From the NCBI GenBank assembly GCA_963771655.1, contig CAVYUG010000001.1, forward strand, positions 62,001 to 126,000: a stretch of 64,000 nucleotides of DNA, given 5' to 3'. How positions within the stretch are numbered: position 1 is the stretch's first letter; every line of letters starts with the position of its first letter. Position numbers and translations under genes: made by a program. The notes under the pieces were generated by a model. That model saw nothing but the letters and a program-made list of their open reading frames with translations, had not been told where the DNA came from and ran no database searches. The stretch comes from JAWVFM01 sp963771655. GTDB taxonomy: Bacteria > Actinomycetota > Thermoleophilia > Solirubrobacterales > 70-9. Shown here piece by piece: positions 1 through 7,944 of the stretch.

Positions 1-1007
1 GCGTCGGCCTCGCCGGCCCCCTGGGCGGCAAGCTCCTCCTTGCGGGCCTCGGCGAGCGCCTCGATCTTGCGCGCCTCCGACTTCGCAGGCTCGATCACCT
101 CGGCCTCGAGCTCGTTGACGCGGCGGCGCACCTCGGCCTCCATCAGCTCGATGGCCTTCGTGCGCTCGACGATCTCCACCTGGAGCTCTGCCGCGCGAAC
201 CTCCTGCTGGGTGATCGCCCGCTGGAGGTCGTAGGCGAGATCGGCCTTGGCGACGGCCTGGCGACCCTCCTGCTTGAACGAGGCCTTCTTGAGCTCGTAG
301 TCGCGTCGCGACTCCTCGATGGCGACGTCGGCGTCGAAGCGCGCCGCCTTGGCCTCGCGCTCAGCCTCGGCCTCCCCGCGCACCGCATCGCGCTTGACCT
401 CCGCGGTGCGAGGGCGCCCGAGCGCCTCCAGGTAACCCTGCTTGTCGGCGATTTGGCGGATCGTCAGCGAGACGATCTCGAGACCCATCTTCTCGAGGTC
501 GGGGCCCGCCAGGCCCTTGGTCGCCTCCACGAGCTTGGCGCGCTCGCGATACACGTCCTCGATCGAGTGCGCGCCGACCGCCGAGCGCAGGTGCCCTTCC
601 ACCGCCTGCTGCGCGGTCCGCGCGATGTCGTCGCGACCACGCGAGAGGAACTCCTGCGCGGCGAGCTGGATTCCCTGGTCGGAGGGATCGACCTTGACCA
701 TGCAGACGCCGTCGACCTGCATCGGCACCCCGTGCATCGAGTAGGTCTCGCCGGTGCGGACGTCGAACTGGAGCAGCTCGAGCGAGAGCCGCTGGACCTT
801 TTCGCGGAACGGCCGCACGTAGGTGCCGCCGCCGCGAACGATCCGATACCCGATCGCCGTGCCGTCGGGCCCCTTGCGAGACCTCCGCCCGGAGATGATC
901 AGCACCTCGTTCGGCCCGACCTTCGTGTACTGGTGGGCCCAGATGATGAACGCGATCAAGAGCGCCGCGACGAGGACGGAGCCGATGACGATGAGCGCGA
1001 CGGTCAT
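1..1007 (-). CDS. Flotillin/SPFH-domain membrane protein (C-terminus beyond window edge)
   Basis: Translating the minus strand from the ATG at 1007 gives an open frame that runs off the left edge (about 335 residues seen). Residues 2-24 form one N-terminal membrane helix, followed by an SPFH/PHB region and then a long, Ala/Glu/Lys/Arg-rich helical stretch typical of flotillin coiled coils (for example GEAEAEREAKAARFDAD). Flotillins scaffold membrane microdomains. The ATG overlaps the upstream stop in an ATGA, so it is the last visible gene of an amt-PII-unknown-flotillin unit. The family assignment is firm; the role in nitrogen-linked membrane organisation is inference from context only. Confidence 0.85.
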   Translation of the reverse strand, partial: MTVALIVIGSVLVAALLIAFIIWAHQYTKVGPNEVLIISGRRSRKGPDGTAIGYRIVRGGGTYVRPFREKVQRLSLELLQFDVRTGETYSMHGVPMQVDGVCMVKVDPSDQGIQLAAQEFLSRGRDDIARTAQQAVEGHLRSAVGAHSIEDVYRERAKLVEATKGLAGPDLEKMGLEIVSLTIRQIADKQGYLEALGRPRTAEVKRDAVRGEAEAEREAKAARFDADVAIEESRRDYELKKASFKQEGRQAVAKADLAYDLQRAITQQEVRAAELQVEIVERTKAIELMEAEVRRRVNELEAEVIEPAKSEARKIEALAEARKEELAAQGAGEAD

Positions 1008-2182
1008 GCCGTTGTGACCTCCTGGTCGTTGGTTTGCCGGGTGAAGATCGAATCCGGGTCGAGCTGCGCGGGCGCGGGGGGAACGCGGGTCTCGGGCCGC
1101 AGGTCCGCGGCGTCGCGGAGGAACCCGGCCGCCAGCAGGTAGCCGCCGATGACGCCCGCCAGTGCGTCGTCGTCGCCGGCCAGGAACACCACGATCTCCT
1201 CGATGCGGATCGCGCCGACCGACTCGCCGGCGGCGGTGTGCCGGACGGGGACCTCGATCCTGGTGCCTCCCTCGAGGTGGGCCGTCAGGATTCGGCTGGT
1301 CGAGTCGGTCACCTCCTCCGCGCGCGCCCAGATCTCGGGGCGGACGTCGCAGGCATAGAGCGTCCAGGGATTGTCGATTCGACCCCTGCGGAGCATCGAC
1401 TGGCCGACGAGGCGAAGGAGCGAGACGACGTCGGGCGCCGACGGTGGCGGGGCGGGGGAGGATGAGCGCCGGATGCGCTCCTCGGTAACCAGCTCGGCGG
1501 GGTGGCCAAGCAGCCCGACGACCGGGCCGTCCGTCGAAGTCCCCTCGACCGACGGCAGCCAGACGCCCGCATCGCCGATCGAGCGGAGGAGTGCTGCCGG
1601 CGAGACGAGGCGGAGGTCCGATGGGCGAACCACGAGGAGCTCGGGATCCTCACCGGGCTCCAGGTAGCCCGCGGCGCGCAGATGGTCGACGACGGGCTCG
1701 CGCAGCTCGGCCAGACCGTCGGCCCGGATCCGCGGCCCGGCGAGCACCGGGCAGACCAGGTGCGAGCCTTCCTCATGAACGGGGAGCGAGTAGTCGAACC
1801 GGGGCGCGCGAAAGTACCCGAGGGGGAGGGAGCCCGCCGGAGCGATCACCTCGAGCTGGCGTTGCGCCTTCGCGACGAGCGCGTGGATGTTCGCGGCCTC
1901 GAGGATCTTGCCCGCGACCTCGCAGTGGTAGATCTCCTTCAGGATCGGGTGGGGGGCCGGGTTGTCCCGCCGGTAGGCGGGGATGCCGGCCCTGGTCGTG
2001 CCCTCGAAGCCACCGCGCAGGCCCACCCGGAGCGTGTAGAGCGGAACGTCGGGACGGTTCCTGGCGCCGAGCTCGACGACGGCCGAGGGATTCCGCTCGA
2101 GGTCGATCGGGACCGGCTCCACGCCCCCGGTCTGGTCGCGCGCGATTTCCCACGCGCGCCGCAGCGGCCTCAATAGCCCCAC
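1004..2182 (-). CDS. Hypothetical protein between PII and flotillin
   Basis: A 392-residue protein I do not recognise. It has no signal peptide or membrane segment. Its middle (residues about 245-260) is a Ser/Pro/Ala-rich linker, separating an N-terminal part with a conserved-looking HCEVAGKILEAANIHALVAKAQ helix from a C-terminal part of alternating strands and helices. The GTG start lies 13 bp inside the PII gene and the stop overlaps the flotillin ATG, so it is translationally coupled on both sides. A link to PII signalling or to flotillin is likely from this tight coupling, but no function can be read from the sequence. Confidence 0.75.
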   Translation of the reverse strand: MGLLRPLRRAWEIARDQTGGVEPVPIDLERNPSAVVELGARNRPDVPLYTLRVGLRGGFEGTTRAGIPAYRRDNPAPHPILKEIYHCEVAGKILEAANIHALVAKAQRQLEVIAPAGSLPLGYFRAPRFDYSLPVHEEGSHLVCPVLAGPRIRADGLAELREPVVDHLRAAGYLEPGEDPELLVVRPSDLRLVSPAALLRSIGDAGVWLPSVEGTSTDGPVVGLLGHPAELVTEERIRRSSSPAPPPSAPDVVSLLRLVGQSMLRRGRIDNPWTLYACDVRPEIWARAEEVTDSTSRILTAHLEGGTRIEVPVRHTAAGESVGAIRIEEIVVFLAGDDDALAGVIGGYLLAAGFLRDAADLRPETRVPPAPAQLDPDSIFTRQTNDQEVTTA

Positions 2183-2538
2183 CCGACAGGCGCCTGGTGG
2201 CGGATCGTGTCGACGCCGCGCTCGCCGGTGCGGATGCGCACCACCTCGGCCACCGGAAGCACGAATAGCAGGCCGTCGCCGGTCTCTCCCGTGTAAGCGG
2301 CGGCGACGATGGCCTCGACCACGCGGTCGGTGATCTCGGCCGGCACGACGCTCTCGACCTTGAGCTTCGGCAGCAGGCTGATGTTCGCCTGCGACCCGCG
2401 GTAGGTCTCGGTGTAGCCCTTCTGCCGACCGCAGCCCTTCACCTCGGTGACGTTGAGCCCCGAGACGCCGATCTCGTCCAGGGCGTCCTGCACGGCCTGT
2501 AGGCGCTCGTAGCGGATGACCGCCTCGATCTTGTTCAT
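2170..2538 (-). CDS. PII nitrogen-regulatory protein (GlnB/GlnK family)
   Basis: A 122-residue PII protein directly downstream of the ammonium transporter, where GlnK normally binds and gates Amt in response to ATP/ADP and 2-oxoglutarate. The T-loop (GRQKGYTETYRGSQ) and the TGETGDGLLFVLPV and RIRTGE signatures are present. Aligning residue for residue with E. coli GlnB puts Ala at position 51, so the classical uridylylation/adenylylation Tyr51 is missing; Ser49 is present. The chosen ATG has a GAGG motif 5 nt upstream and matches the family N-terminus; an earlier ATG at 2553 overlaps the amt stop and would add five residues. Confidence 0.95.
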   Translation of the reverse strand: MNKIEAVIRYERLQAVQDALDEIGVSGLNVTEVKGCGRQKGYTETYRGSQANISLLPKLKVESVVPAEITDRVVEAIVAAAYTGETGDGLLFVLPVAEVVRIRTGERGVDTIRHQAPVGWGY

Positions 2539-2545
2539 CGTCGCC

Positions 2546-3943
2546 TCACTCATAGGTCGGAGATGTCGCCCCGAGCCCGACGGGGGCTGGTCGCGGCGCG
2601 GGGCGTCCGGCTGGCGGTGCCGGCTGGTGGTACTCGTAACCCGGGACCGGCATGAACTGCTCCGGGTAGCCCCACATCCCGTGCTCGGCCATGTCGAGGC
2701 CGTAGTTCTCCTCCTCGGGCTTCACGCGCAAGCCGATCGTGGCCTTGATTGCGAAGAAGGTGGCGAAGCTGAGCGCGAAGACGGTTGCGAACGAGGCCGA
2801 GACGGCCACGAACTGCGCCAAGAGCTGATGCAGGCTCCCGGTGTAGACGAACCCGCCCTCGCCCACGCCGTTGAGCTTCGCGAGCGCAGGGTCGGTGAAG
2901 AGACCGCACGCGAGTGTCCCCCAGATCCCGGCCAGGCCGTGCGCCGAGAGCGCGCCGACCGGGTCGTCGAGCCTCTTCTCGATCGCCAGCACGCCGAGCA
3001 CGACGATGATGCCCGCGACGAAGCCGATGATCGTGGCCGCCCACGGATTGACGTAGCCCGACGGTGCCGTGATCGCGACCAGGGCGGCGATCGCCCCGTT
3101 GCACGCCATGCCGATGTCGGGCTTTCGCGTCTTGAGCCAGATGGTCATCAGGGCTCCGATGACCCCGCAGGCCGCCGCGATGTTGGTGACGACCACCACG
3201 TCCGCGAAGCGGATGTCGCTGCCACCGCTCGAGCTGAGCGCCGAGAGGGTGGAGCCCGGGTTGAACCCGAACCAGCCGAACCAGAGGATGAACGTGGCGA
3301 GGCCGACGAACGGCATCGAATGGCCGGGGATCACGTTGGGCTTGCCGTCGGCGCCGTACTTGCCGCGCCGCGGGCCGAGGAGCAGCAGCACCGCGAGTCC
3401 GCCCGTCGCGCCCGTGAGGTGCACGACCGTCGATCCCGCGAAGTCCTGCGAGCCGAGCGCGGTCACGAGCCAGCCGCCGGAGAAGAGCCAGTGCGCGATG
3501 AGCGGGTAGATCAGCGCCGAGAAGACGATCGCGTAGATCACGTAGACCGAGAACTTGATGCGCTCGAGGGTCGTGCCCCACACGACCGCCAGCGAGACGG
3601 CGCAGAACACGAACTCGAACCACCACTTCGCCGACACGCCCACGTCGGAGAACGCGAGGCCGGGGAAGGTCGCGTTGACCGAGCCATCGAGATGGAGCGC
3701 GAACCCGTGGTACCCGAGTATCGAGCCGCCGGCCCCGAACCCGAACCCGAACCCGACCGCCCAGAACACCACCGCGCAGATGGCGAAGTTCGTGACGACC
3801 TTCGCCACGACCGCGCCCACGTTCTTCTGCCTCGAGAAGCCCATCTCGAGGAAGGCGAAACCCGCCTGCATGAACATGACGAGGATCGCCGCGACGATGA
3901 CCCACATCGTGTCGAGGGCGACGTTGGTGTCGGACAGGCTCAA
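2546..3943 (-). CDS. amt: Ammonium transporter
   Basis: A 465-residue Amt/Mep/Rh channel with about eleven membrane helices. The twin pore histidines are visible in DFAGSTVVHLTGATGG and SAHGLAGIWG, and the conserved Asp in DFAG is kept. The TTG at 3943 is chosen because a GAAGGGAG ribosome-binding site lies just upstream and the product then begins just before the first helix; the frame stays open further upstream but would run into the preceding gene. The C-terminal tail (after residue about 400) is Pro/Ala-rich. It heads a PII-containing overlapping operon, the standard Amt-GlnK pairing. Confidence 0.95.
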   Translation of the reverse strand: MSLSDTNVALDTMWVIVAAILVMFMQAGFAFLEMGFSRQKNVGAVVAKVVTNFAICAVVFWAVGFGFGFGAGGSILGYHGFALHLDGSVNATFPGLAFSDVGVSAKWWFEFVFCAVSLAVVWGTTLERIKFSVYVIYAIVFSALIYPLIAHWLFSGGWLVTALGSQDFAGSTVVHLTGATGGLAVLLLLGPRRGKYGADGKPNVIPGHSMPFVGLATFILWFGWFGFNPGSTLSALSSSGGSDIRFADVVVVTNIAAACGVIGALMTIWLKTRKPDIGMACNGAIAALVAITAPSGYVNPWAATIIGFVAGIIVVLGVLAIEKRLDDPVGALSAHGLAGIWGTLACGLFTDPALAKLNGVGEGGFVYTGSLHQLLAQFVAVSASFATVFALSFATFFAIKATIGLRVKPEEENYGLDMAEHGMWGYPEQFMPVPGYEYHQPAPPAGRPAPRPAPVGLGATSPTYE

Positions 3944-4064
3944 CTCGGCGGCTCCCTTCTGCCTTCGGCACGAGGACGACTGGGGCGATTGTGGGACCGC
4001 GCCACCGCGGGCGCATTGGCCGCCCGTACAGGATTCCGGCCGTTCGTTTGTCCGGCTGGAGAAG

Positions 4065-5504
4065 CTAGGAGGAGCTCTTGGCCTTCGCCTTGGCCGGGCG
4101 CTTGGCCGGCTTGCGCTCGCGCTCGGCCGGCGCGGCGTCCGAGAGCTCCTGGAGCGCCGCCTCGAGATCGCCGGCAAGCGCCTCGAGGTCAGACATCGCG
4201 TCGTAGTCGGCCGTGAGGCCGAAGTTCACGGTGCCGTCGTAGCTCATGATCCCGAAGCACACCGCCTGGCGCTTCGCCAGGGGGACCATCGGGAAGACCT
4301 CGAGGAGCCGGCGACCGAGGAGGTAGAGCGGGAACTGCGGACCGGGGACGTTCGTGACGACGAAGTTGAACCAGCGCTGACGGGACTGAAGCCGGGACGC
4401 CTGCGCGGCGATGGTCGGGGGCGCGAAGTCGGCCAGCTCAGTCATCAGCTCAGCGCCCATCGCCTGGTGTGAGGACTTGAGGTCTCCCATCGAGCGACTG
4501 ACGACGCCGAGGCGCTCGAGCGGGTCCTCGCACCAAACCGGGAGCGTCGCCATCATCGCCGAGACGCGGTTGCCGAGCGCGCCGTGCTCGTCCTCGGCTC
4601 GAACGCTGATCGGCACCATCGCTCGCATCTCGAGCCCCTGCGTCGAGTGCCCGCGCTCGCGCAGGTAACGGCCCACGGCCCCGGTCACGGCGGCCAGGAT
4701 GACGTCGTTCACGGTGCCGCCCGCGGCGTTCTTCACGCGCTTCAGCTCTGCGAGGTCGGAGCGGACGACCGCGAAGCGCCGGTATGGGCCGATGTCGACG
4801 TTGAAGGGCGATGGCGGGGCGGCCAAGCCCGCCCTGGCGAAGGCGCCCGCGGACTCGAGCGCCTCTGCGGCCGCGCCGAGCGCCTGGCGCGGGCCACGGA
4901 CGAGGGCGCGCGCACCGCGCACCATCTCTCGCGGGCTCGTGGCGCGCTGCAGGAGCGCGTCGCCGAGCAGCTGAGCGTCGCTCGGCTCCGGGCGCGGGAT
5001 CCAGGGCTCCGATGCCCGCTGCCGCTGCGACTCCGGCGCGAGGTCGTACATGACCGTGGTTATGTCGACCCCGGAAACGCCATCGACGAGGCAGTGATGG
5101 CTCTTCGCGACGACGGCGAAGCGATCGCCCTCGAGGCCGTCGACCAGCCACATCTCCCACACGGGCTTCGAGCGGTCGAGGCGCTGCGAGAAGATGCGCG
5201 CTGCGAGCAGGCGCAGCTGCTCCTCGGAGCCGGGGGAGGGGAGCGCCGTGTGGCGTACGTGGTAGTCGAGGTTGAGTTGCGGGTCGTCGACCCAGACGGG
5301 CCGGCCCTGGCCGAAGGGAACGAAGCGCAGCTTCTGGCGGAAGCGCGGCACGAGGTGGAGGCGCGATGCGATGTGGTCGCGGAACTCGTCGTAGCTCGGC
5401 GCCGGCCCCTCGAACACCGCCGTCGAGGCGACGTGCATGTGCGCCGGGCCCTGCTCCATGTGCAGGAACGACGCGTCAAGGCCGCTCAACCGATCGCCGT
5501 GCAT
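4065..5504 (-). CDS. Wax ester synthase/diacylglycerol acyltransferase (WS/DGAT)
   Basis: A 479-residue bifunctional acyltransferase of the family that makes triacylglycerol or wax-ester storage lipid from acyl-CoA. The active-site HHxxxDG motif is HHCLVDG at residues 136-142, and the N-terminus (SGLDASFLHMEQ) is typical. The C-terminus is a Lys/Ala-rich tail (ERKPAKRPAKAKAK), a common appendix in actinobacterial members. I use the ATG at 5504; a TTG 18 nt upstream is also in frame. It is transcribed divergently from the small gene at 5546. The substrate (wax ester versus TAG) cannot be told from sequence. Confidence 0.92.
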   Translation of the reverse strand: MHGDRLSGLDASFLHMEQGPAHMHVASTAVFEGPAPSYDEFRDHIASRLHLVPRFRQKLRFVPFGQGRPVWVDDPQLNLDYHVRHTALPSPGSEEQLRLLAARIFSQRLDRSKPVWEMWLVDGLEGDRFAVVAKSHHCLVDGVSGVDITTVMYDLAPESQRQRASEPWIPRPEPSDAQLLGDALLQRATSPREMVRGARALVRGPRQALGAAAEALESAGAFARAGLAAPPSPFNVDIGPYRRFAVVRSDLAELKRVKNAAGGTVNDVILAAVTGAVGRYLRERGHSTQGLEMRAMVPISVRAEDEHGALGNRVSAMMATLPVWCEDPLERLGVVSRSMGDLKSSHQAMGAELMTELADFAPPTIAAQASRLQSRQRWFNFVVTNVPGPQFPLYLLGRRLLEVFPMVPLAKRQAVCFGIMSYDGTVNFGLTADYDAMSDLEALAGDLEAALQELSDAAPAERERKPAKRPAKAKAKSSS

Positions 5505-5532
5505 CCGGTGCAATCTTCTCAAACCGCGCGCT

Positions 5533-5538
5533 TACAAT
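5533..5538 (+). promoter_or_regulatory. -10 box TACAAT, leaderless start
   Basis: TACAAT is followed by 7 nt and then the GTG of the 95-residue gene, the spacing expected when transcription begins at or next to the start codon. No ribosome-binding site is present. Confidence 0.6.
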
Positions 5539-5545
5539 CGATTCC

Positions 5546-5833
5546 GTGGCATCCGCGGAGGCGAAGAACCTCGAGGCGATCTCCAGGGCGATCGACCAGC
5601 ACAACGCGAGCTGCCCGTATCCCGCCGCCGAGGTCCGGATGAACCCGTTCGAGGTTGAGCGCCTGGGCTGGGAGGAGGTTCGGGGCATCCCGATCGTTCC
5701 CGATCCTGCGATCGGAACCGGGCGGTTCCGAATCGTCTGCTCCCGCGAGACCGACGAGGAGGAGATCGCCGAGCTCGAGGTGGTCGGCGTGCCCTACGAG
5801 GTCGAGGCCCCGGCGAGCGAACCGCCCGTCTAG
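5546..5833 (+). CDS. Small conserved hypothetical protein
   Basis: A 95-residue protein, soluble and acidic, without signal peptide or membrane helix; family not recognised. It reads ASAEAKNLEAISRAIDQHNA at the start and includes a conserved-looking stretch MNPFEVERLGWEEVRGIPIV. I chose the GTG at 5546 because it sits 7 nt after a clear -10 box; the frame is open further upstream but overlaps the divergent WS/DGAT gene. Its stop overlaps the convergent ccdA stop by 4 bp. No function can be assigned. Confidence 0.7.
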   Translation: MASAEAKNLEAISRAIDQHNASCPYPAAEVRMNPFEVERLGWEEVRGIPIVPDPAIGTGRFRIVCSRETDEEEIAELEVVGVPYEVEAPASEPPV

Positions 5834-6567
5834 GGGTTTATCCCCAGGTCACTGGTCAGCTTCTGGGCCTCGATGTTGAGTTGGGTGAACTCCCCGGTGA
5901 GGATCAGCACGCCCATGGCGATGAGGATCGCGCCGCCCACCCCGATGACGACGCCGTAGTGACGCCGGACGACGGCGAACGCCGTTGTCATGCGAGAGAA
6001 GGCAAGGGCGGTCACGAGGAAGGGAATCCCGAGACCGGCCGAGTACGCAAGCAGGAGGAGCGCGCCATGCGCCGCGGACGAGGAGGCGGCGGCGGCCGTG
6101 AGGATCGCACCGAGCGTCGGCCCGATGCAGGGCGTCCACGCGACCGCGAACGCGGCCCCCGCCACCGCGGGGCCGCCCTTGCCGGCGCGCTCGAGAAGCG
6201 CCTCGACGTGCCACTCGCGAGCCAGGCGCGGCAGGAACGCGGCTGCGACGAAGAGGACCCCCATCACGATGATGAGGACGCCGCTCAGGTCCTCGAGGGT
6301 GGACCGGTTGTCGCTGAGAGCCTGGCCCAGGCCGGTTGCCGTGAGGCCGAGCACGACGAAGATCACCGAGAACGAGCCGATGAAGACGAGGCTCGGGGCG
6401 AGCACCCGCCTCCATCCGACCCGCTCGAGCTCGGTGGGGGAGACCCCCGTCACCGCGGAGAGGTACCCCGGCACGAGCGGGAGGACGCAGGGTGAGAGAA
6501 ACGAGACGATGCCGGCCGCGGCCGCGGCGAAGAACCCGACCCCGGCTGCGGCATCGGCTGCGGCCAT
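5830..6567 (-). CDS. ccdA: Cytochrome c biogenesis/thiol-disulfide transport protein CcdA
   Basis: A 245-residue polytopic membrane protein with six predicted helices. The redox cysteines are in the paired motifs SPCVLPLVPGY (helix 1) and TPCIGP (helix 4), the DsbD/CcdA signature. CcdA passes reducing equivalents from cytosolic thioredoxin to extracytoplasmic thiol proteins. It starts 2 bp after the stop of the thioredoxin-domain gene cnoX, forming a two-gene unit, although that thioredoxin also carries a chaperone-type TPR tail. Confidence 0.92.
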   Translation of the reverse strand: MAAADAAAGVGFFAAAAAGIVSFLSPCVLPLVPGYLSAVTGVSPTELERVGWRRVLAPSLVFIGSFSVIFVVLGLTATGLGQALSDNRSTLEDLSGVLIIVMGVLFVAAAFLPRLAREWHVEALLERAGKGGPAVAGAAFAVAWTPCIGPTLGAILTAAAASSSAAHGALLLLAYSAGLGIPFLVTALAFSRMTTAFAVVRRHYGVVIGVGGAILIAMGVLILTGEFTQLNIEAQKLTSDLGINP

Positions 6568-6569
6568 CG

Positions 6570-7328
6570 CTACGTGAGCGCTGCGGCGAGGCGGCGCCGG
6601 TGCGATTGCGCGAGCGGGTGCTCCGAGCCGAGCTCGGTGAAGATCGCAACCATCACCTGACGCAGGAGGTCGCGACGGGCGGGATCGTCGCTCGCCTCGA
6701 GCGCCGATTGGAGGAGGTCGAGGGCTCGCTCGGGGTCACTGGAATCCCAGGCGACGAAGGCCTCCGCAAGCTCCGGCTCGAGCTCCTCGGCCTCCGTTGC
6801 GCTCACCAGCTCCAGCCGCGCCAGGAGCCCCGCGGCCACGAAGTCGACGTGCACGGGCTCGAGGATGGACCTGGCCTCATCGGCTTCACCCCGTGCGATG
6901 AGGATCTTCGCGAGGGCCGCAGCGGCTTCCGCGTGAGTGGGCTCGGCCTCAAGCGCGGCTCGAAGCGAGGCCTCGTCGCCCGATGCCGCGAGGCGATCGG
7001 CCTGCGAGGGGACGATCCCGTCGAGGAACTCCTCGATCCGCGCCGGGGGGAGCGCGCCCGTGAACTCGGCCGCCACCTTGCCGTCGCGAAAGGCCTTCAC
7101 TGCCGGGATCCCGCGGATGCCGAAGGCGGCCGCGAGCCGCTGGTTGGAGTCGACGTCGACCTTCGCCAGCTCAACCTCGCCGTCACGCTTGGCGATCGCG
7201 GCCTCCAGCGCCGGGCCAAGGGTCCTGCACGGCCCACACCATTCGGCCCAGAAGTCGACGACGACCGGGAGCTCGTGCGAGCGCTCGACGACGCGAGCCT
7301 CGAAATCCCGCTCGGAGACATCCGCCAT
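6570..7328 (-). CDS. cnoX: Thioredoxin-TPR chaperedoxin (CnoX/YbbN family)
   Basis: A 252-residue protein: an N-terminal thioredoxin fold with an intact WCGPC active site (residues 30-34) and a cis-Pro region (GIRGIPAVKAF), then tetratricopeptide-like helices from about residue 115 to the end. This architecture matches CnoX/YbbN, which protects proteins from oxidation and hands them to chaperones. The ATG at 7328 was chosen because it lies 7 nt after a TAACCT -10 box and starts the thioredoxin domain; the longer in-frame extension overlaps the divergent yqgE gene. Confidence 0.9.
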   Translation of the reverse strand: MADVSERDFEARVVERSHELPVVVDFWAEWCGPCRTLGPALEAAIAKRDGEVELAKVDVDSNQRLAAAFGIRGIPAVKAFRDGKVAAEFTGALPPARIEEFLDGIVPSQADRLAASGDEASLRAALEAEPTHAEAAAALAKILIARGEADEARSILEPVHVDFVAAGLLARLELVSATEAEELEPELAEAFVAWDSSDPERALDLLQSALEASDDPARRDLLRQVMVAIFTELGSEHPLAQSHRRRLAAALT

Positions 7329-7335
7329 GACAGCG

Positions 7336-7341
7336 AGGTTA
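7336..7341 (-). promoter_or_regulatory. -10 box TAACCT for cnoX, leaderless
   Basis: Seven nucleotides separate this hexamer from the cnoX ATG at 7328. It lies back to back with the yqgE promoter box at 7377-7382. Confidence 0.6.
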
Positions 7342-7376
7342 GCGATGCCAAAAGGCCGTCTCGCGGCCGCGCGCGG

Positions 7377-7382
7377 CACAAT
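7377..7382 (+). promoter_or_regulatory. -10-like box CACAAT for yqgE, leaderless
   Basis: One mismatch from TANNNT, 7 nt before the yqgE GTG at 7390. The whole divergent intergenic region is only 61 bp. Confidence 0.5.
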
Positions 7383-7389
7383 CAATGGG

Positions 7390-7935
7390 GTGGAAGACTC
7401 GCTTCGGGGAAAGCTGCTCGTGGCGTCACCCGCGCTCATCGACCCGAACTTCGCGCGCACGGTGGTGCTGATCACCGAGCACAACGACGACGGCGCGATG
7501 GGCATCGTCCTCAACCGGCCCTCCGACACCGAGTTGCGCGAGATCTCGGAGGACCTGGCCGACATCGCGGGCGCAGGGCCGGTGTTCGTCGGCGGGCCGG
7601 TCCAGCCGGAGGCGGTGGTCCTGCTCGCCGAGTTCTCCGACCCGACCTCGGCGGCCTGGATCGTGGCCGCCGACGTGGGACTCGCGGCCGCGGGGCACGA
7701 TCTCGACGAGCTCGCCGGCGTGGTGAGGCGCGGGAGGGCGTACGCGGGCTATTCCGGTTGGGACTCGGGCCAGCTCGAGGCGGAGCTCGAGGTCGACTCC
7801 TGGATCGTCGAGCCGCCGCTTCCGGCCGAGCTCTTCCCCGACGACCCGGAGACGCTCTGGCGCGACGTCCTCGCTCGCAAGGGCGGCCAGTACGCGATCG
7901 TCGCCCGGATGCCGGCGGACCCGTCTATGAACTGA
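7390..7935 (+). CDS. YqgE/AlgH family protein (DUF179)
   Basis: A 181-residue protein matching the YqgE/AlgH family along its length: LLVASPALIDPNFARTVVLI, the GAMGIVLNRPSD stretch, VFVGGPVQPEAVVLL and GYSGWDSGQLEAELEVDSW are all diagnostic. The biochemical role of the family is not settled. The GTG start is set by the -10 box 7 nt upstream and by alignment of the family N-terminus. It is divergent from cnoX and convergent with the secreted protein at 7945. Confidence 0.92.
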   Translation: MEDSLRGKLLVASPALIDPNFARTVVLITEHNDDGAMGIVLNRPSDTELREISEDLADIAGAGPVFVGGPVQPEAVVLLAEFSDPTSAAWIVAADVGLAAAGHDLDELAGVVRRGRAYAGYSGWDSGQLEAELEVDSWIVEPPLPAELFPDDPETLWRDVLARKGGQYAIVARMPADPSMN

Positions 7936-7944
7936 CCTCGAACG

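Noticed and set aside
3944..4064. Riboswitch or nitrogen-regulator site upstream of amt
   Set aside because: Only a CACAAT box (3988-3993) and a ribosome-binding site are seen; no recognisable aptamer or GlnR-type palindrome.
2516..4216. Long plus-strand open frame of 566 codons opposite amt
   Set aside because: Composition is Arg/Glu/Asp/His-rich low complexity, it lies fully antisense to a well-conserved gene, and it matches no family; a GC-bias artefact.
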